From Zonotrichia leucophrys gambelii (lineage: Eukaryota; Chordata; Aves; Passeriformes; Passerellidae), in the NCBI RefSeq assembly GCF_028769735.1, contig NC_088177.1:17114599-17178598 (forward strand): a DNA stretch of 64,000 nt, given 5' to 3'. The notes under the pieces were generated by a model. That model did not search any database, was not told the origin of the DNA, and was given only the letters and a program-made list of their open reading frames with translations. This document shows positions 35,602 to 47,300 of this stretch, in pieces. Position 1 is the stretch's first letter; each line of letters starts with the position of its first letter. The translations under genes were made by a program, and so were the position numbers.

Positions 35602-36081
35602 GAGGACTTCACCGAGGTGAATGGTGAAGGGATTAGTTAATTAGAGGGTGAGACACAGGGTTTAGGATTTATGTACAGGGGGGTTTAGAGAAGTAAGATG
35701 GAGGAATTGGGGCGTGTCCTGTCCTTCTTCTTCTTCTTCTTCTTCTCCTCCATCTTCTATGGTGATGGTGGCACTTTAGGATTGGTCATTACTAAAAGTG
35801 CACCGGGCAATAAGAATAAATGGTATTGGGGAAAAATGATAAATATTGTACACGTAACAATGGGTATAAAGATAGGTGGCTGTCCGGAGGGCAGAACAGT
35901 GTGCTCATGGCTGACTGCTGAGCAGACCTCTGTCGGGCTGAAAGAAAATCTTTTAGATAAACAATTAATAAACATAAAGACCGAAAGAAGAACTGAAGCC
36001 TCTTCTCGTCCTTTGATACGCGGGCTGCCCCAAGGCCACTCCGGGCCTTTCCAGGCCCTTCAAACAGCCGAAAACCGGACA
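35460..36081 (+). repeat. 3' LTR of the provirus (622 bp)
   Basis: Same ends and signals as the 5' LTR: TATAAA at 35,865-35,870 and AATAAA at 35,967-35,972. It has seven CTT units (35,724-35,744) where the 5' LTR has eight, which fully explains the 3-bp length difference. Ten substitutions separate the two copies, six transitions and four transversions. They were identical at integration, so these are later mutations. Confidence 0.95.
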
Positions 36082-36087
36082 GCCAGT
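36082..36087. repeat. Target-site duplication of the provirus, right copy
   Basis: GCCAGT directly after the CA of the 3' LTR, identical to 32,692-32,697. Confidence 0.9.
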
Positions 36088-36178
36088 ATTTATTCTTTGG
36101 GCCATTGCAATTGGGAAATGAGGGCGTGTGCCAATTGTATTTTTTTTCCAGCTGGGCTACCACATGTTGGCCAAACTT
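36082..36178 (-). pseudogene. Other part of the interrupted minus-strand coding-like segment
   Basis: On the minus strand, an acceptor-like site (CTTAGCTTACAG, plus 36,179-36,190) is followed by an open frame beginning KFGQHVVAQLEKK that runs up to the provirus. It continues on the other side at 32,691 for about 13 more codons before a stop, beyond which the long 172-codon frame is open one base out of phase. The gene is not recognised. It is kept apart from the other half because 3.4 kb of provirus lies between them. Confidence 0.3.
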
Positions 36179-36891
36179 CTGTAAGCTAAGCTGGATGTGA
36201 TGTCTGACAGCAGAAGTGCTGAATGCAGGGGTGCTGTACTTAAATACTTTATAATCAACTTTTCAAGTAGCTAAACAATGCAGAAAAAGCTGTCAAGAAA
36301 ATGTTCCAATTTTTTGTCATAGCTTATTATAGTTTATATCCATGAAAATTTCTCAGCTATGAAGCAGAAAAGTACCTCTGCCACAGCTCATTCTCATCTA
36401 AATATATATATGTACACAAATTGTAGTTTATTTTAAATACACATGTGGTTCTACTTTCCACATAAAGATTTCCTGCAGGTTTTGGACTCAAGGTTAACTT
36501 TTCTTTTTTTAATACAGCATTTAATCTAACTTTTCTACAGCTTCTGAGCTCACTGTCATTTCTTTTCACCAATTAAGTCTGACTGCTTGAGTGCGTAAGG
36601 CACAAATGTGAAAACCTACTGACAGCACAGTAGCAATTTCATTCATGGCATATAAGCCCAGAGGGTAAGTGTCAGGAAGCCAGCAATCTGTTAAATGCTT
36701 TATCCATGTTATGCACAATATATTTTCTTATTAGTCATGTTTTTCATGTTCTGATTTAAGAGAGTCCATTATTTTGTGAAGTCTAATTTGACTTGTTACA
36801 TAGAAATGGGCTGGTTGAGTAGATACTTTCTATCTTGTCTTGGATTGTTACAAGGGTTGTTAGTTCATTTGCTTCAGGACAAACAGATCAC

Positions 36892-37083
36892 CTCAGAGAT
36901 CAGAAAGCAATTGCTTTCCATGGTGAAGCAATACTCAGAGTAATAGTTGGTGTAATAAAAGGGATTCATTTTCCAGTGCTTTGTGCAGGGTTTAGCCATG
37001 GGTAAGTTTCTGCACTCTGCATCAATCTCACTTGTGGCAGATGAGAAAGGAGTGACTTGTATGTAAAAGCTTTCCCCCAAAGC
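36892..37083 (-). CDS. Possible exon of the same unidentified minus-strand gene
   Basis: 192 nt (64 codons, phase 0 at both ends) lie between an acceptor-like TTAATAGCACAG (plus 37,084-37,095) and a donor-like GTGATC (plus 36,886-36,891). There is no stop. The translation contains LPMAKPCTKHWKMNPFYY. Its phases fit the segment at 36,178 downstream and the one ending at 37,221 upstream. Open frames of this size are common as background in this window, so support is modest. Confidence 0.25.
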
Positions 37084-37220
37084 CTGTGCTATTAACCACC
37101 AGGACTAAGAAATGGACTGTTGAGCAAATCCAGTGCAACATTCCTGCTTCTGCAAGCAACAGCTGCAATTAAAGGTGTCCTCTGGGCCTGATCTAGCTTG
37201 TACATTACACAGAGTTCTAC

Positions 37221-37348
37221 CTGCCCAAGGTCCTGCAGGGCGATGCTGTTGCATTTCACTCTGGTGTGAGTCACTTCCACAGGGTGGTGGAAGGTACTGC
37301 AAATGCAGGTGCCATATTTTTTGATAAGGACTACACTGGAGAAACAGA
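37221..37348 (-). CDS. Possible exon of the same unidentified minus-strand gene
   Basis: 128 nt with an acceptor-like CATGCCTTGCAG (plus 37,349-37,360) and a donor CAG|GTAGAA (plus 37,215-37,220). It is open throughout in a frame that reads VVLIKKYGTCICSTFHHPVE and ends in phase 0, compatible with the next candidate exon. No family is recognised. Confidence 0.25.
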
Positions 37349-38069
37349 CTGCAAGGCATGAGTATCTGTTGGATCTGTTGACTGGATCACTTCTGACATA
37401 CAGAATTTGGATGACTGAAAAATGGGTAGCAAGTGGTATCATGTCCCCATAAAACATCTTGGCCCTTTCTCTGCACCAATGAGTGACAAAATCATGTGTA
37501 TAGAGCCAAAAAAGCATGTTTACTGTTTTTTCTTTTTGTATATTACAGCTCCACTATTTAACTTGGTTGCACCTTTAGCCATTTTTCATGGGAGAGGGAG
37601 GTTATTTGTGATTTTATCCTAAAACTTCTTTTCTGCAATGCTTGAAGGTTTGACAGCTTACATGCAAGTATGCATTAAAGAAAGATGTATTTCAAGTTTT
37701 ACATACTTGAGTCTGATGGAAGATTTTTACTAGTTTGGTCTTAGATGGAGATGGCTCTGAACAGGGAAAGTTTGTCACCTACTTAATGAAATATAAAGTG
37801 TTTTGATCTGGCAGATTATTTTAGCAGGTTCATATTGCATATGCAGGGATAAAAAGTTAGCCATAACTGCCCAGGCATAGTTCTCAAATATATCGAAATA
37901 TATTGAAACACCTGCCTGCAGTTACCTTATCAAACAGGTTCCTGGCTTTAGCAGCACAATAAGCTGTGACCATGCCAAATAAATGCCAAAACGGACAGAA
38001 AAGCAGCTGGGATTCAGGGACTCAGTTTTGCTTATATCTATGGTACCAAAGCACCTCAGCCACATTTAC

Positions 38070-38149
38070 ATGGTGTTTTCTCTTCCATTCTGATTGCCCG
38101 TGCAGGAATTTTGTCATAATGATGTGCTCTAATTGGACATGGTAGTATT
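38070..38149 (-). CDS. Possible exon of the same unidentified minus-strand gene
   Basis: 80 nt with a good polypyrimidine acceptor (CTATTTTTTTGCAG, plus 38,150-38,163) and a weak donor CAT|GTAAAT. The frame that stays open contains LPCPIRAHHYDKIPARAIRM, and its phases join to the segment at 37,348. It is the weakest of the chain. Confidence 0.2.
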
Positions 38150-39167
38150 CTGCAAAAAAATAGAGGTTTGAACCAGACTCCATATCAGGAAAACAGTGGG
38201 CAGGATACAACAAAGGAGTCTAAGCATGTCTAAGCAAAATATTCTGTGAGGACTAGCAGAAAGTAAATGTTTTTTTTCTTAGAGATCCCACTTTGTGATG
38301 TTCTAGACAGATCTGGAAGATCAAATCTCTTGACTGGACTAGGAAAAAATAAAATCCTCATTTGCAGAGCAGATGATAGTCCCCCAGAGGAGAAATTAGC
38401 TATGACAATTCATAAGGCTTTTTTGCCTAGAAATTACTTGGTCTACAACAGTGAAGTGTAGCTCTGTCTACCTGCTGCCTATGCTGAGCTGGAGATGCTT
38501 TTTTTTATAGCTTTGCTATTATTGTGATAGGGGCAAGATTTTTCTCTGTATGGTAATTAGCACAGGAAAACTTTGGGATGTTCACAAATAAACTTACAGG
38601 ATTTTTTAATAGTTCTTAATAGTGACCACCTACTGGCTGTTGTGAAGGGGGCTCATGGAACAGGACATCCAGCTCAGTGTGCTGCAGTCACAGCCTTGGC
38701 CACACAGTTTTGCCTCAGCTTGGAGAGTTCCCTGCACACAATCTAATCCACTTTGCTTTGAGACACAAGCTGTTGTTTAGATCTCATTAATTAGCACACA
38801 AGCAGAAAGGGAAAAAAGTGACCTTTCTGTGGCTTAATTCTCCAGCTTCGGTTCAACAAGAGCCAGTGAAGTGCCATGCAATTAAAAAGAGCGCAGAAAG
38901 AAGTAAAGGTCTCATTTTATGGTCGGAGAGATCAATTTCACAGAAAGGGACTCTGCAATTTTAGGAGCAGTTAATGTGCATTCTCTAGCACAGGTATTTA
39001 ATTGAGCCATTCCCTATGTTTTACCAGTTAAGAGAAGAATACATTTAACAATGTTTTCTTTTACATTATGTTTCTGTATGGTAGTGGTGTCTTAAGTTTT
39101 AGCTTTCATATTTTCCAGATCCTGTACTGCATTAGTATATAACTCTGTACTTAATAAAAATTGTTAG

Positions 39168-39510
39168 CAAGTTCTTCTCACCGTTTAGTCAGACAAAACA
39201 ATCCTTTTCCAGCCCAAGAACCAAGGACACCGTTGCAGCTTCAGGCCCAAAAAGTACCAACAACAGTGAATTAAGGAGAGCAATCTGGGATGAAGGGACT
39301 AGTCCTGTAATTGGACAATTAACCCCAACATGGAAATGAACCCAAACCTATAAAAGTGTGAAAACTCACAACCAGCTGTTCATCTTGGGCGTAGCCACAG
39401 CCAGGCTCTTGTACTGCCCAAGGTTTATTCTTTGAAGGCCTTTTTAACAAAGACCTACTTTATTCCTTTGACACTGCCTGGCCTCTTCCAGGTAGCCTCT
39501 CAAGGCATCA
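39168..39510 (+). mobile_element. ERVL-like solo LTR, plus strand
   Basis: An LTR-like promoter and 3' end are clear: CCTATAAAAGTGTGAAAACT (TATA at 39,349-39,355), then about 95 bp downstream a degenerate polyadenylation signal (AACAAAG, near 39,448), ACTTTATTCCTTTGACACTG, and an end at GCCTCTCAAGGCATCA (39,510). This pattern is familiar from avian ERVL-type LTRs. The 5 bases after the end, GTTAG, recur at 39,163-39,167, a possible 5-bp target duplication; the first two bases of the LTR would then be CA rather than TG, so the left boundary is uncertain. No internal retroviral sequence lies on either side. Confidence 0.6.
39349..39355 (+). promoter_or_regulatory. TATA box of the ERVL-like LTR
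   Basis: TATAAAA followed at LTR-like spacing by a degenerate polyadenylation signal. Confidence 0.5.
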
Positions 39511-42500
39511 GTTAGTCATCAAAACTGAAATTACATCTAGGCCTAGTTGGACTTCCACAGCTCCTCAAGGCAGCTATTCCTTGGATGTTCTGCATTGGGG
39601 TTTTTCTTGTTGGACAGTAGTTTTAAATGAGGTATTTCTCACTGGCGGTTTTGTGGTAAGGCAGGTTCATAGTGGAGAACAGCCGTGGTGTCTTATGTTT
39701 ACTGGCCAATACTGAGCTCAGCTGGTACTGCTCTATACCTATAATACACAAATATTTAATACTTCTTCCATATTATGCACCTTAATGAGAACATGAAAAT
39801 GCTTTCATTTCAGGTTTTTGTCTGTATATTAATGCTCTCTCTGCTCCCACTCACAAGGAAAGCAAATAAAATGGATCGTTAACATTGAGTTGACAGAGAG
39901 AATCTGTTTAGCTCAGTTTCCTTTTATGAACAAGAATATGCCAGAAGAGGTAAACATCCAAGGACATGTTGATGGGATTGGCCATGCAGCATCTATGTCA
40001 AGTGTGTCCTTCATTTCCTCTTTACATCTTAATGGAGTGTTAGGCAATGAGCATGCAGGAGGGAACCCTGAAGCCTCGGCTGCTTACATTAGTAATCAGA
40101 GATAAAGGCAAAAGAAGAAGCAGAAACAGCAGAATTGCACCTGTCAGCAATGAGAAAACAATTATTGGAGATAGCTCCTTTATATTCTGACCAGCATAAT
40201 GGGACAGCAGTTCTGGTATCAGAAGGTGCAGTGATTTTTGTGAGCACTTTCCATCCTAAATATTCTGTGGTCCACCAGGAGGAGCTACCATGAAAATCAT
40301 GCGCATGTTTTTAATCTTGTGCCAGCAAAATTTGATTGCTCCAAATGTTCACAGAAGTAAATTCAAAGGGGTGAAAGCATGGTTGGAGTAAAAGCACTTA
40401 AAAGTTCAAACATGTTTATTGGGAATATTAGGTGACTCATCTGTCTCTGCTGGCAGTACCTCAGTCTCATAATATTTATGGAGACCTACAATTTAAGAAA
40501 CAATTCCATCCAGCATCACCATTTTCATTTGCAGTTTTGTAATTATAAAATCTGTTCCAGCAAAGCAGAGAGGATTTTCAAATTCTGTCAGCCCTAACCC
40601 AGCTCAGCCTCTATCTGCACATGGGGGTCTCTGTGCAGCTCTGGGGTTCTACTGCCACCAGCTATGTGGGACTGAACCTCCAATAATGCAGCTTTTTAGG
40701 CCCATAAAGCATCTCCAGAGACAGACTTTCACTTCAGTACCATAATAAATACTTTTAAAACAGTTTTTAATGTCTGTATCTACCAATAACATGTAACAGA
40801 AAATGCAACAGACTGTTGTCGTCTCAGAACACCAATTAATGCTGGGGTTTTTAAAAATTAAACTCTTCAAAAACTTGGTGTTTGGTCCAGAGGTTTTGTC
40901 CAGAATAATTTTCAGATCAAGGCTGGTCAAAGCAGTGGCAAACTGGAGTCAGAGGTCAGCAGCATGTATGAATGCTTTAAGTCAAAAGAGAGAGAGGCAG
41001 AGGAATGGATGTTTTTTGTAATGAATGCATATGCATGCACCTACTGTTGGCATGGGTCAGGGTTTGATCAAGTGTGTTACTTTACTGAAATAATTTATAT
41101 CTATCTGGACACAGACAGTTTGGGGGATCAGTCACAACTGTAACCAAAATGTTGGTGGCATTTGCAGCCATCTTGTGATATTAAGGCATCTCTGAATGTG
41201 CCCACATCTTGGGTGCTCACATGCTCAGCATTAAGCTGCTGCCAGTTCTGGAGAAAGGAGTATGACTTTCTCCAAAGCAACAAAGAGGTGTTTTCAAGGG
41301 GCTCATGTAGTAAATTCTGTTATTTCCCTTCTGCTGCAGGAACTGAAGGTGTCAGCAGGTGCCACCTCCTTTCTCCCTCTAGCTCATGATAGCCTTGTAG
41401 TATTTGTGCTTTGTATTAAAATTTTTATTAATATAGACTGATGGGAAGTAACTTCTAATTTATATACCATGAGGGGTTTTAGTTTTCTGAACTACTTTTC
41501 ACTCATTTACTGCCTCAATTTTATGTCCTCTTTATCTGTTTAACGTTACTGTTGCAATTAGGAGTAAGATGAAAACTAATAATAGTTCTTTTTTTACTTT
41601 ATGGTTCCCATTATATTTACATTCCAGCAATTATCTGTCATCATTCTAAACATGCTTGCTGTGTAACCAGGCACTTTATTGCATCATTATTCCTTTTCCA
41701 CCTGTACAGATCTGCACACACAGAGCAATCAGCAGGCTCCATTAACCTGCAACACAATCCCTGATATATTTTTTGGATGCACATACTTTGTTTTCCCTCT
41801 GCTCCCAACCATTACATTGTTTGGCTTCTTGCATAGTCCCTGTGCTTGTCTTGTTGTGCTGCAGTGAGAAAGGACAGTTTGGTATTAGCACTCCTGTTGC
41901 AGCTGATGAAGTACAGGGTGTATTGAGAGGGGGAAAAAAGAGAAAATAAAACAAACCACTTAAAATTATTTTTAAAGAAACATGAGACTGTCACCTGCTT
42001 CCATGTGTTTTGCAAAAAGCAATTCAATAATCATCTAAATTTGATTCATTCTGGTTTAGCAGCTATATTATTTCAGATAGCAATTGGAAATTCATGTATC
42101 TGAAAAGCAAGTATTTAAGCTTTTATTTTGAGATGTAATATGCCATAATATTATGAAAAATGAACAAGTCATGCCTGATTGGTTAAAAAGTGTGCATTTA
42201 CATAGAAGTGTTCAGCAGGCTGAGTATTATGTGGGAAATGCCAGCTTTCTAAACTTGCTAATGTCATGAGACATTTTAACATAGCCGTGTGTCACGGAAT
42301 AGTGTTTCATTAAAAGAGACATTTGGAAACATTAGACAAAGTACAATTATGCAAATGAAATATTTTACAATGCAGTTCCAACACAAATATTAATCTCAGT
42401 ACTTTATGGCAAAATGGAAATCACAGGTGAAGACAAAGCTGCCTACACCACAATCCACAGCTGGTTCCTCTTATGTTTCCATATTGCACATTAGATCAAG

Positions 42501-44352
42501 AAAACAATCAGAGAGGGATTTTTGAAATGCAGTTCTGTTTAAAGTGTCCTGCCTTGAGTTTGCTTCAATTCCATGAAAATGGATGGCACCTCATTATTGA
42601 AACGTATTCTTTCCTCTTTATCCTATTCCAACTTCTCTTTTTTACATTTTCTGTGCTCTGGAGAAAATATGCTGTTGCTGTGGCATCTGCCTTTCATCTC
42701 ATGGCTTTTCAATGGCTTTCAGGTCTCTAAGTGCTATCCAATTTATTTGTATTCCAGTGCCACTTCTGTGAGGCATACATTTCTGTCAACTTAGTGCAAG
42801 CTTCAGGTGGCTTGTATTTGGAAGCTGAGGTATAAACAAATTGACAGTATCAAGTGCAGCCTATCCTCTCGCAGTCAATTTCCCCCTGTTTGCTCTAGAC
42901 CATTATTCCTCCAATTCATACAGCAGAACCATTTCATTTCATCTGAGTAGGGTTGGGATTGACTCAGTCCCTTGGATTTGTGTGGAGGCCCTATGCTAAA
43001 CATGAAAATCTCTGTATGCCAAAGATACTGGATGCAATTACTCCCTTCACTGTATTTTTAATCTCTCTTCTTCCAATATTTAAGTTTTCTTTGGTGCTTA
43101 AAATGGTTCTTCTACAACATCTTGCTGATGAGTTTTTAACTGCCTTACCAGGGTTTAAATTTGCCTTCAAGTGAGCTCTTAAAGATGCTAAATTTGAGCT
43201 AGCACATAAGAGATAAGAATTTATTTTCATACTTGCTTTTCTTTTCTCTACCTATCTCAGCTTCCACTGCCTTTATAAATTACTGGTGATCAAAATAGGA
43301 GCAGTCATCAGTAATTTGTCATTTTTTGTGCTTCACAGTTCTTGTGGTGTCAACAGCTTTTGATGTGCATGGCTTTGGATGTCTGTCACAGCAGAGCCAC
43401 ATGTATGTTTGCAGAATCCAAATATTCTGCATATTCTACTCAAGAAGCCTATTTGGGGTCTTTCAAACACACTTAGGAATGGGTGTGGTTTAGAGATAAC
43501 ATATTAATTACAATCAAAAAAAAAAAAACAAGACAGGAGAAGCTCATGATCTTCTATCTTACGGGGACTATTTTTATCTTGGGGTTCTTTCCAGTATTTG
43601 AGGATTTAGTGGCAGCCACAATGGAGCACCATAACACTATCACTGCTTTTCAAAAAGTATATAGTCAATTATTAATGTAATGTTTGAACAATAGTTGAGT
43701 GGCCCTCTTGGCTCTAAAATCTTGTGCTGTTTAGAATGAGAATTTGGAAATATGCAACATTTCTACTTTCATAGTAATTGATTGCCAAAAATAATGGAAT
43801 CTGGATCATTTGGTCAAGGTCATAAACCATAATTCATATTTATATATTTCATATTTAGAAGAATTAAAAAATAAGAACATTAAAATATTTTCTACATATT
43901 GGGGGTTTTATCTGATTTGCTTTAATATCTACAGATTTATTTTAGTGGATGTAACTAGGTCCCATACATCTAATCTTTCCTGGGTATTTAAAGACCTGCT
44001 AAGTCACAATATGAACCAATTTCATCTCATTACTGTTTTAGTAAATCCTTCAAATTCCTGACTTAAGATCCTACACAGTGCAAACAAGAATTACCTATTA
44101 TCACTCTGGAGTTGTAATAAGGGATTTTTGTTTTGAAGGGTTAATCTTATTTGACTGTAAATTGTAATTAATACTTTTCTTTTTGTGCTATTTTTCCCCA
44201 AAAGCTGCTAGTCTTAAGCATCTCTCAAGGTAAAAACTTCACCTATAATCTTCTCTGAAGGTGAGCCTTTGCTTCATAACTGGTTTTGCAAAGCCAGTCA
44301 ATGAACATCTGAGAAAAATAAATGTTTATTAATCAGGAAAACCATAACTTGG
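39511..44352. other. AT-rich non-coding DNA, no gene recognised
   Basis: No supportable gene or RNA. A plus-strand frame (39,890-40,105) has protein-like composition, but its splice context is weak and it is not called. An A13 tract lies at 43,516-43,528. Confidence 0.5.
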
Positions 44353-44374
44353 ATATATATATATATATATATAT
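44353..44374. repeat. (AT)11 microsatellite
   Basis: Eleven uninterrupted AT dinucleotides. Likely length-polymorphic. Confidence 0.95.
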
Positions 44375-47300
44375 GGGGAAGACAGAGACATTGTGCAGGT
44401 GCCCGCATACCCATAGTCTGCCTAACTCAACAACCAATTTATAAAAAATAGATGCCAGAACTCTGCAGTCTTCAGTGAGGCTGAGTTTACCTTGGGAATT
44501 CTTGTTGGAGTGCCTGGGACTCCTGGTATCCTGGCCAGATTGTAATTCACTTTATCCCTGTATCTTCTGCAACTGGACCTCTGAAGTATTCCAAGTTTTT
44601 GTATTCTTGCTGCATAAAGAAAATCCTACTTTTCAGCAAAACAATACATGGAAATGACTGCTCTTGGGAGATACAGTCTTGTTTTGCTTGGTTCATCCTG
44701 ATGCCAAGCGTGTGTAGCTCAGGGGCTGCCCAGATTTTGTTCATCATTTAGTCTTATCCAAAATTACTGAAGGAGAGAAAACTCAATGAAATGGATCCCT
44801 GCATTGCAGCACAATCTCAGGCTTGGAAAGCACAAAGCTATGAAGGCAGGCAGGAGATAAACTGTTGGCAAAGTTCATGACATTCTCCAAGGCATGGTGA
44901 CATCAGCCAAAGTCTTTCAGCAGACACTGATGATCTTTGTTTTGATACAAACAAAAGTAAACAAAGATGCTGGCTGACAGAAAGGGAAGACAGAGTGGAA
45001 TAAAAAACACCAATGGAATAAGAATTTTGCAGTAACTTAGAGGAAGCCAAACAAAGCACTGTCACCTTCATTAATAATCATGAGAGATTTCCAGGCTATT
45101 TATCTCCCTCAGCTTTCCTGACAATACCATAAAATAAGTCCTGAGGACTTTTTTGACAAAATTAACATAAAATGCATTCTTCTTCCCTATTTCTTAATGC
45201 CTTTTTTCTTTTTTTATTGCACTCATGGTTATCATAAGGAGCACAAAGATGTCAAGAGAGCATATCATGCATCTAGCAGGCACTTCAGCAGATTTATGAT
45301 GGCAGCAAGCTTCCAGTTTCCCTGGTCACCTTTCATAGATTTACATGCTGGCTTAATAAGAATGAGCAATGAGCTGTTTGTCAGCTGGGAGAAATAATCT
45401 CTGAATGTTTAGGTTTTGCTTTAAAGTATATGCAGAAGAACAGTTTATTGTACAAATGTAAAGTGAAGGGCAGACAGCCTGAAAAGAAGCTCCAAAGATC
45501 AGAAAAACTAGGAAATTTGAGGAAGTTGTAACCTTGGCTCACCTTAAAAAGCTGTAAATGCTTAGTGAGGGGTGGGATGGCAGTGAGGTGGTTGTATTAA
45601 CTCAGCTTTGGCTTCCACTGCTGATGTTGAGGTGAGTACAACAAGAAGAGAAGATGCTTCTCTTAGGAACTGGCTCCTGATTATTTTTATACCCAGTTGG
45701 CATGAGAGGAAATTCCAGCATTCAGGTCTAGAACACTGCTCTTATTTCTGCAGGGGAGAGCTCCAGGATGGCTGCACACTTTTCAGGGAGCTGCAGGACT
45801 TTAGGCTTGTTAACTTGCTACTGAATTCTCAAGGGGACTTTAAGCTGTCTGTACAGACATATAGAAATGTAAAACTGAAGGCATTATTCTTTCACAATAA
45901 TCCATTTCATGAAAGACATGACAGTTCTTGAACTTGTCAGAAGGCTTTTGTAGAAATTGGAATATGTGTTCTTGTGCAGTTCAAAGAACCTGAAATTCTT
46001 ACTACTACTTTTTGACTTGGATACTGGATGAAATTAACAAGATGTGAAAGATACATGGGCTGAGGGGAATTTAACGTGAAGGATGGGATACCTTCTAAGT
46101 AAGCTCAAGAAAAGGTGGGGTGGTATTAATATGCCTGGAAATTTTCAGCTGCTTCATTTTGGTACCCTGCAGATGGAGTTAGTCTCAAATTCCCCTGGTA
46201 TCATCTGAACTTCTATACCACTACACAACCTATTTCTCACTCTAGGAAGACTTAGCTGTTAACTTCTCCCCCCCAAAAGACTTGAGCTTTGGGAGAGCTG
46301 AAAATTGGAGAGGTCTAGAAACTGAGAAGTTTTGCATTTGTTCAAGTCTCCCTTAGGCACTCTATCTATTGCATGTTCAGAATAAGAAATACATAAAATA
46401 CAGAAATTGAGTTGATGCTTTTCTTTACATCCTACTGGACAGTTACTCTTTATGCACAATTGGGGTATGGCCACAATTAAACAAGATTTTGGTGGGCATC
46501 CAGTGCTCACATGAGTAAGTTCTGTGCTTGTGTTCTTGTCAGTGAGTCAGACAAGAAATCCAGAACTCTCAATTCTTAGCTCAGAATCTGTAGATGACTG
46601 GCAGAATACTCTGACAGAAGACTGTAACTGTTACCTCCACAGAAACTGAGGTTTATTCTTTACACCTTGCATAAATCTCGCAAGTTTTCAAACAAAAATT
46701 AAGACATAAGATCTAGATCTGCATCACTTGGCACATAGTAACAAAATCAGTCAGAACCGGTTTTTTTCTATAAAAAAGGATTCATTTGATGTCTCTGTGT
46801 TGTGTGAGTTTTGTACTCTGAGAGCAGTGTTTAATATGCTATGATCAAATGCTGAAGTACCTTGCCTTTTTTTTTTTTCCTGAGCGGAGTTCTCACTGAT
46901 TTTAACAATAGTACTTTCTCAGAACTTGGCCCTAAGTCTAGACACACACCTATTATTAGAACAGATTGCCTATGGTCTGTCTGGCTCTGAATGTACTCCC
47001 TCTGTTGTTCTGTCTCAGCCTCATCACAGCTAACAGGGTTGGGGGAAGTTTGTTTTGTTTTTACATCCAGATCTGACCACTGCATAATGGCTTTAAGCCT
47101 TCAAGCTTTAGGAAAATTTTAATTGGGAGATTTTTCTTCTTACTGCTAATTTATCCCCTAGAGTCTTATTAGGCTTTGTTGTTTCTGCTTGTAAACAACA
47201 TCCTTGGAGCTGAGCTGGGCTGAGTCTGTGCCATTTAACCTCCAACCCTTCAAGTGTGGCACTGGGCTGCTGCTGAAATAAACAAAGCTGCCATTCAAAA

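Larger units (their letters stand above)
32698..36081 (+). mobile_element. Endogenous betaretrovirus-like provirus, internally deleted
   Basis: The 3,384-bp element is bounded by two nearly identical LTRs and a 6-bp target duplication. Order on the plus strand: 5' LTR, primer-binding site, leader with splice donor, gag matrix region, CpG-rich unidentified segment, promoter-like array, env leader-like mini-ORF, env transmembrane end, polypurine tract, 3' LTR. A full provirus would be about 7-10 kb; here the capsid, nucleocapsid, protease, reverse transcriptase, integrase and env surface subunit are all missing. The copy cannot make its own enzymes. It keeps the cis signals for transcription, priming and integration, so it may have been copied in trans by a complete relative. 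The beta-like assignment rests on the myristoylated matrix start and the 6-bp duplication, and is an inference. Confidence 0.93.
36179..39167. other. AT-rich flank of the provirus; introns if the minus-strand chain is real
   Basis: Apart from the low-confidence minus-strand exon candidates listed separately, nothing is recognised here. If that chain is real, this is its intronic DNA; otherwise it is intergenic. Confidence 0.45.

Noticed and set aside
39890..40105. Possible exon on the plus strand
   Set aside because: The translation looks plausible but the acceptor has no good pyrimidine tract and there is no donor or neighbouring exon.
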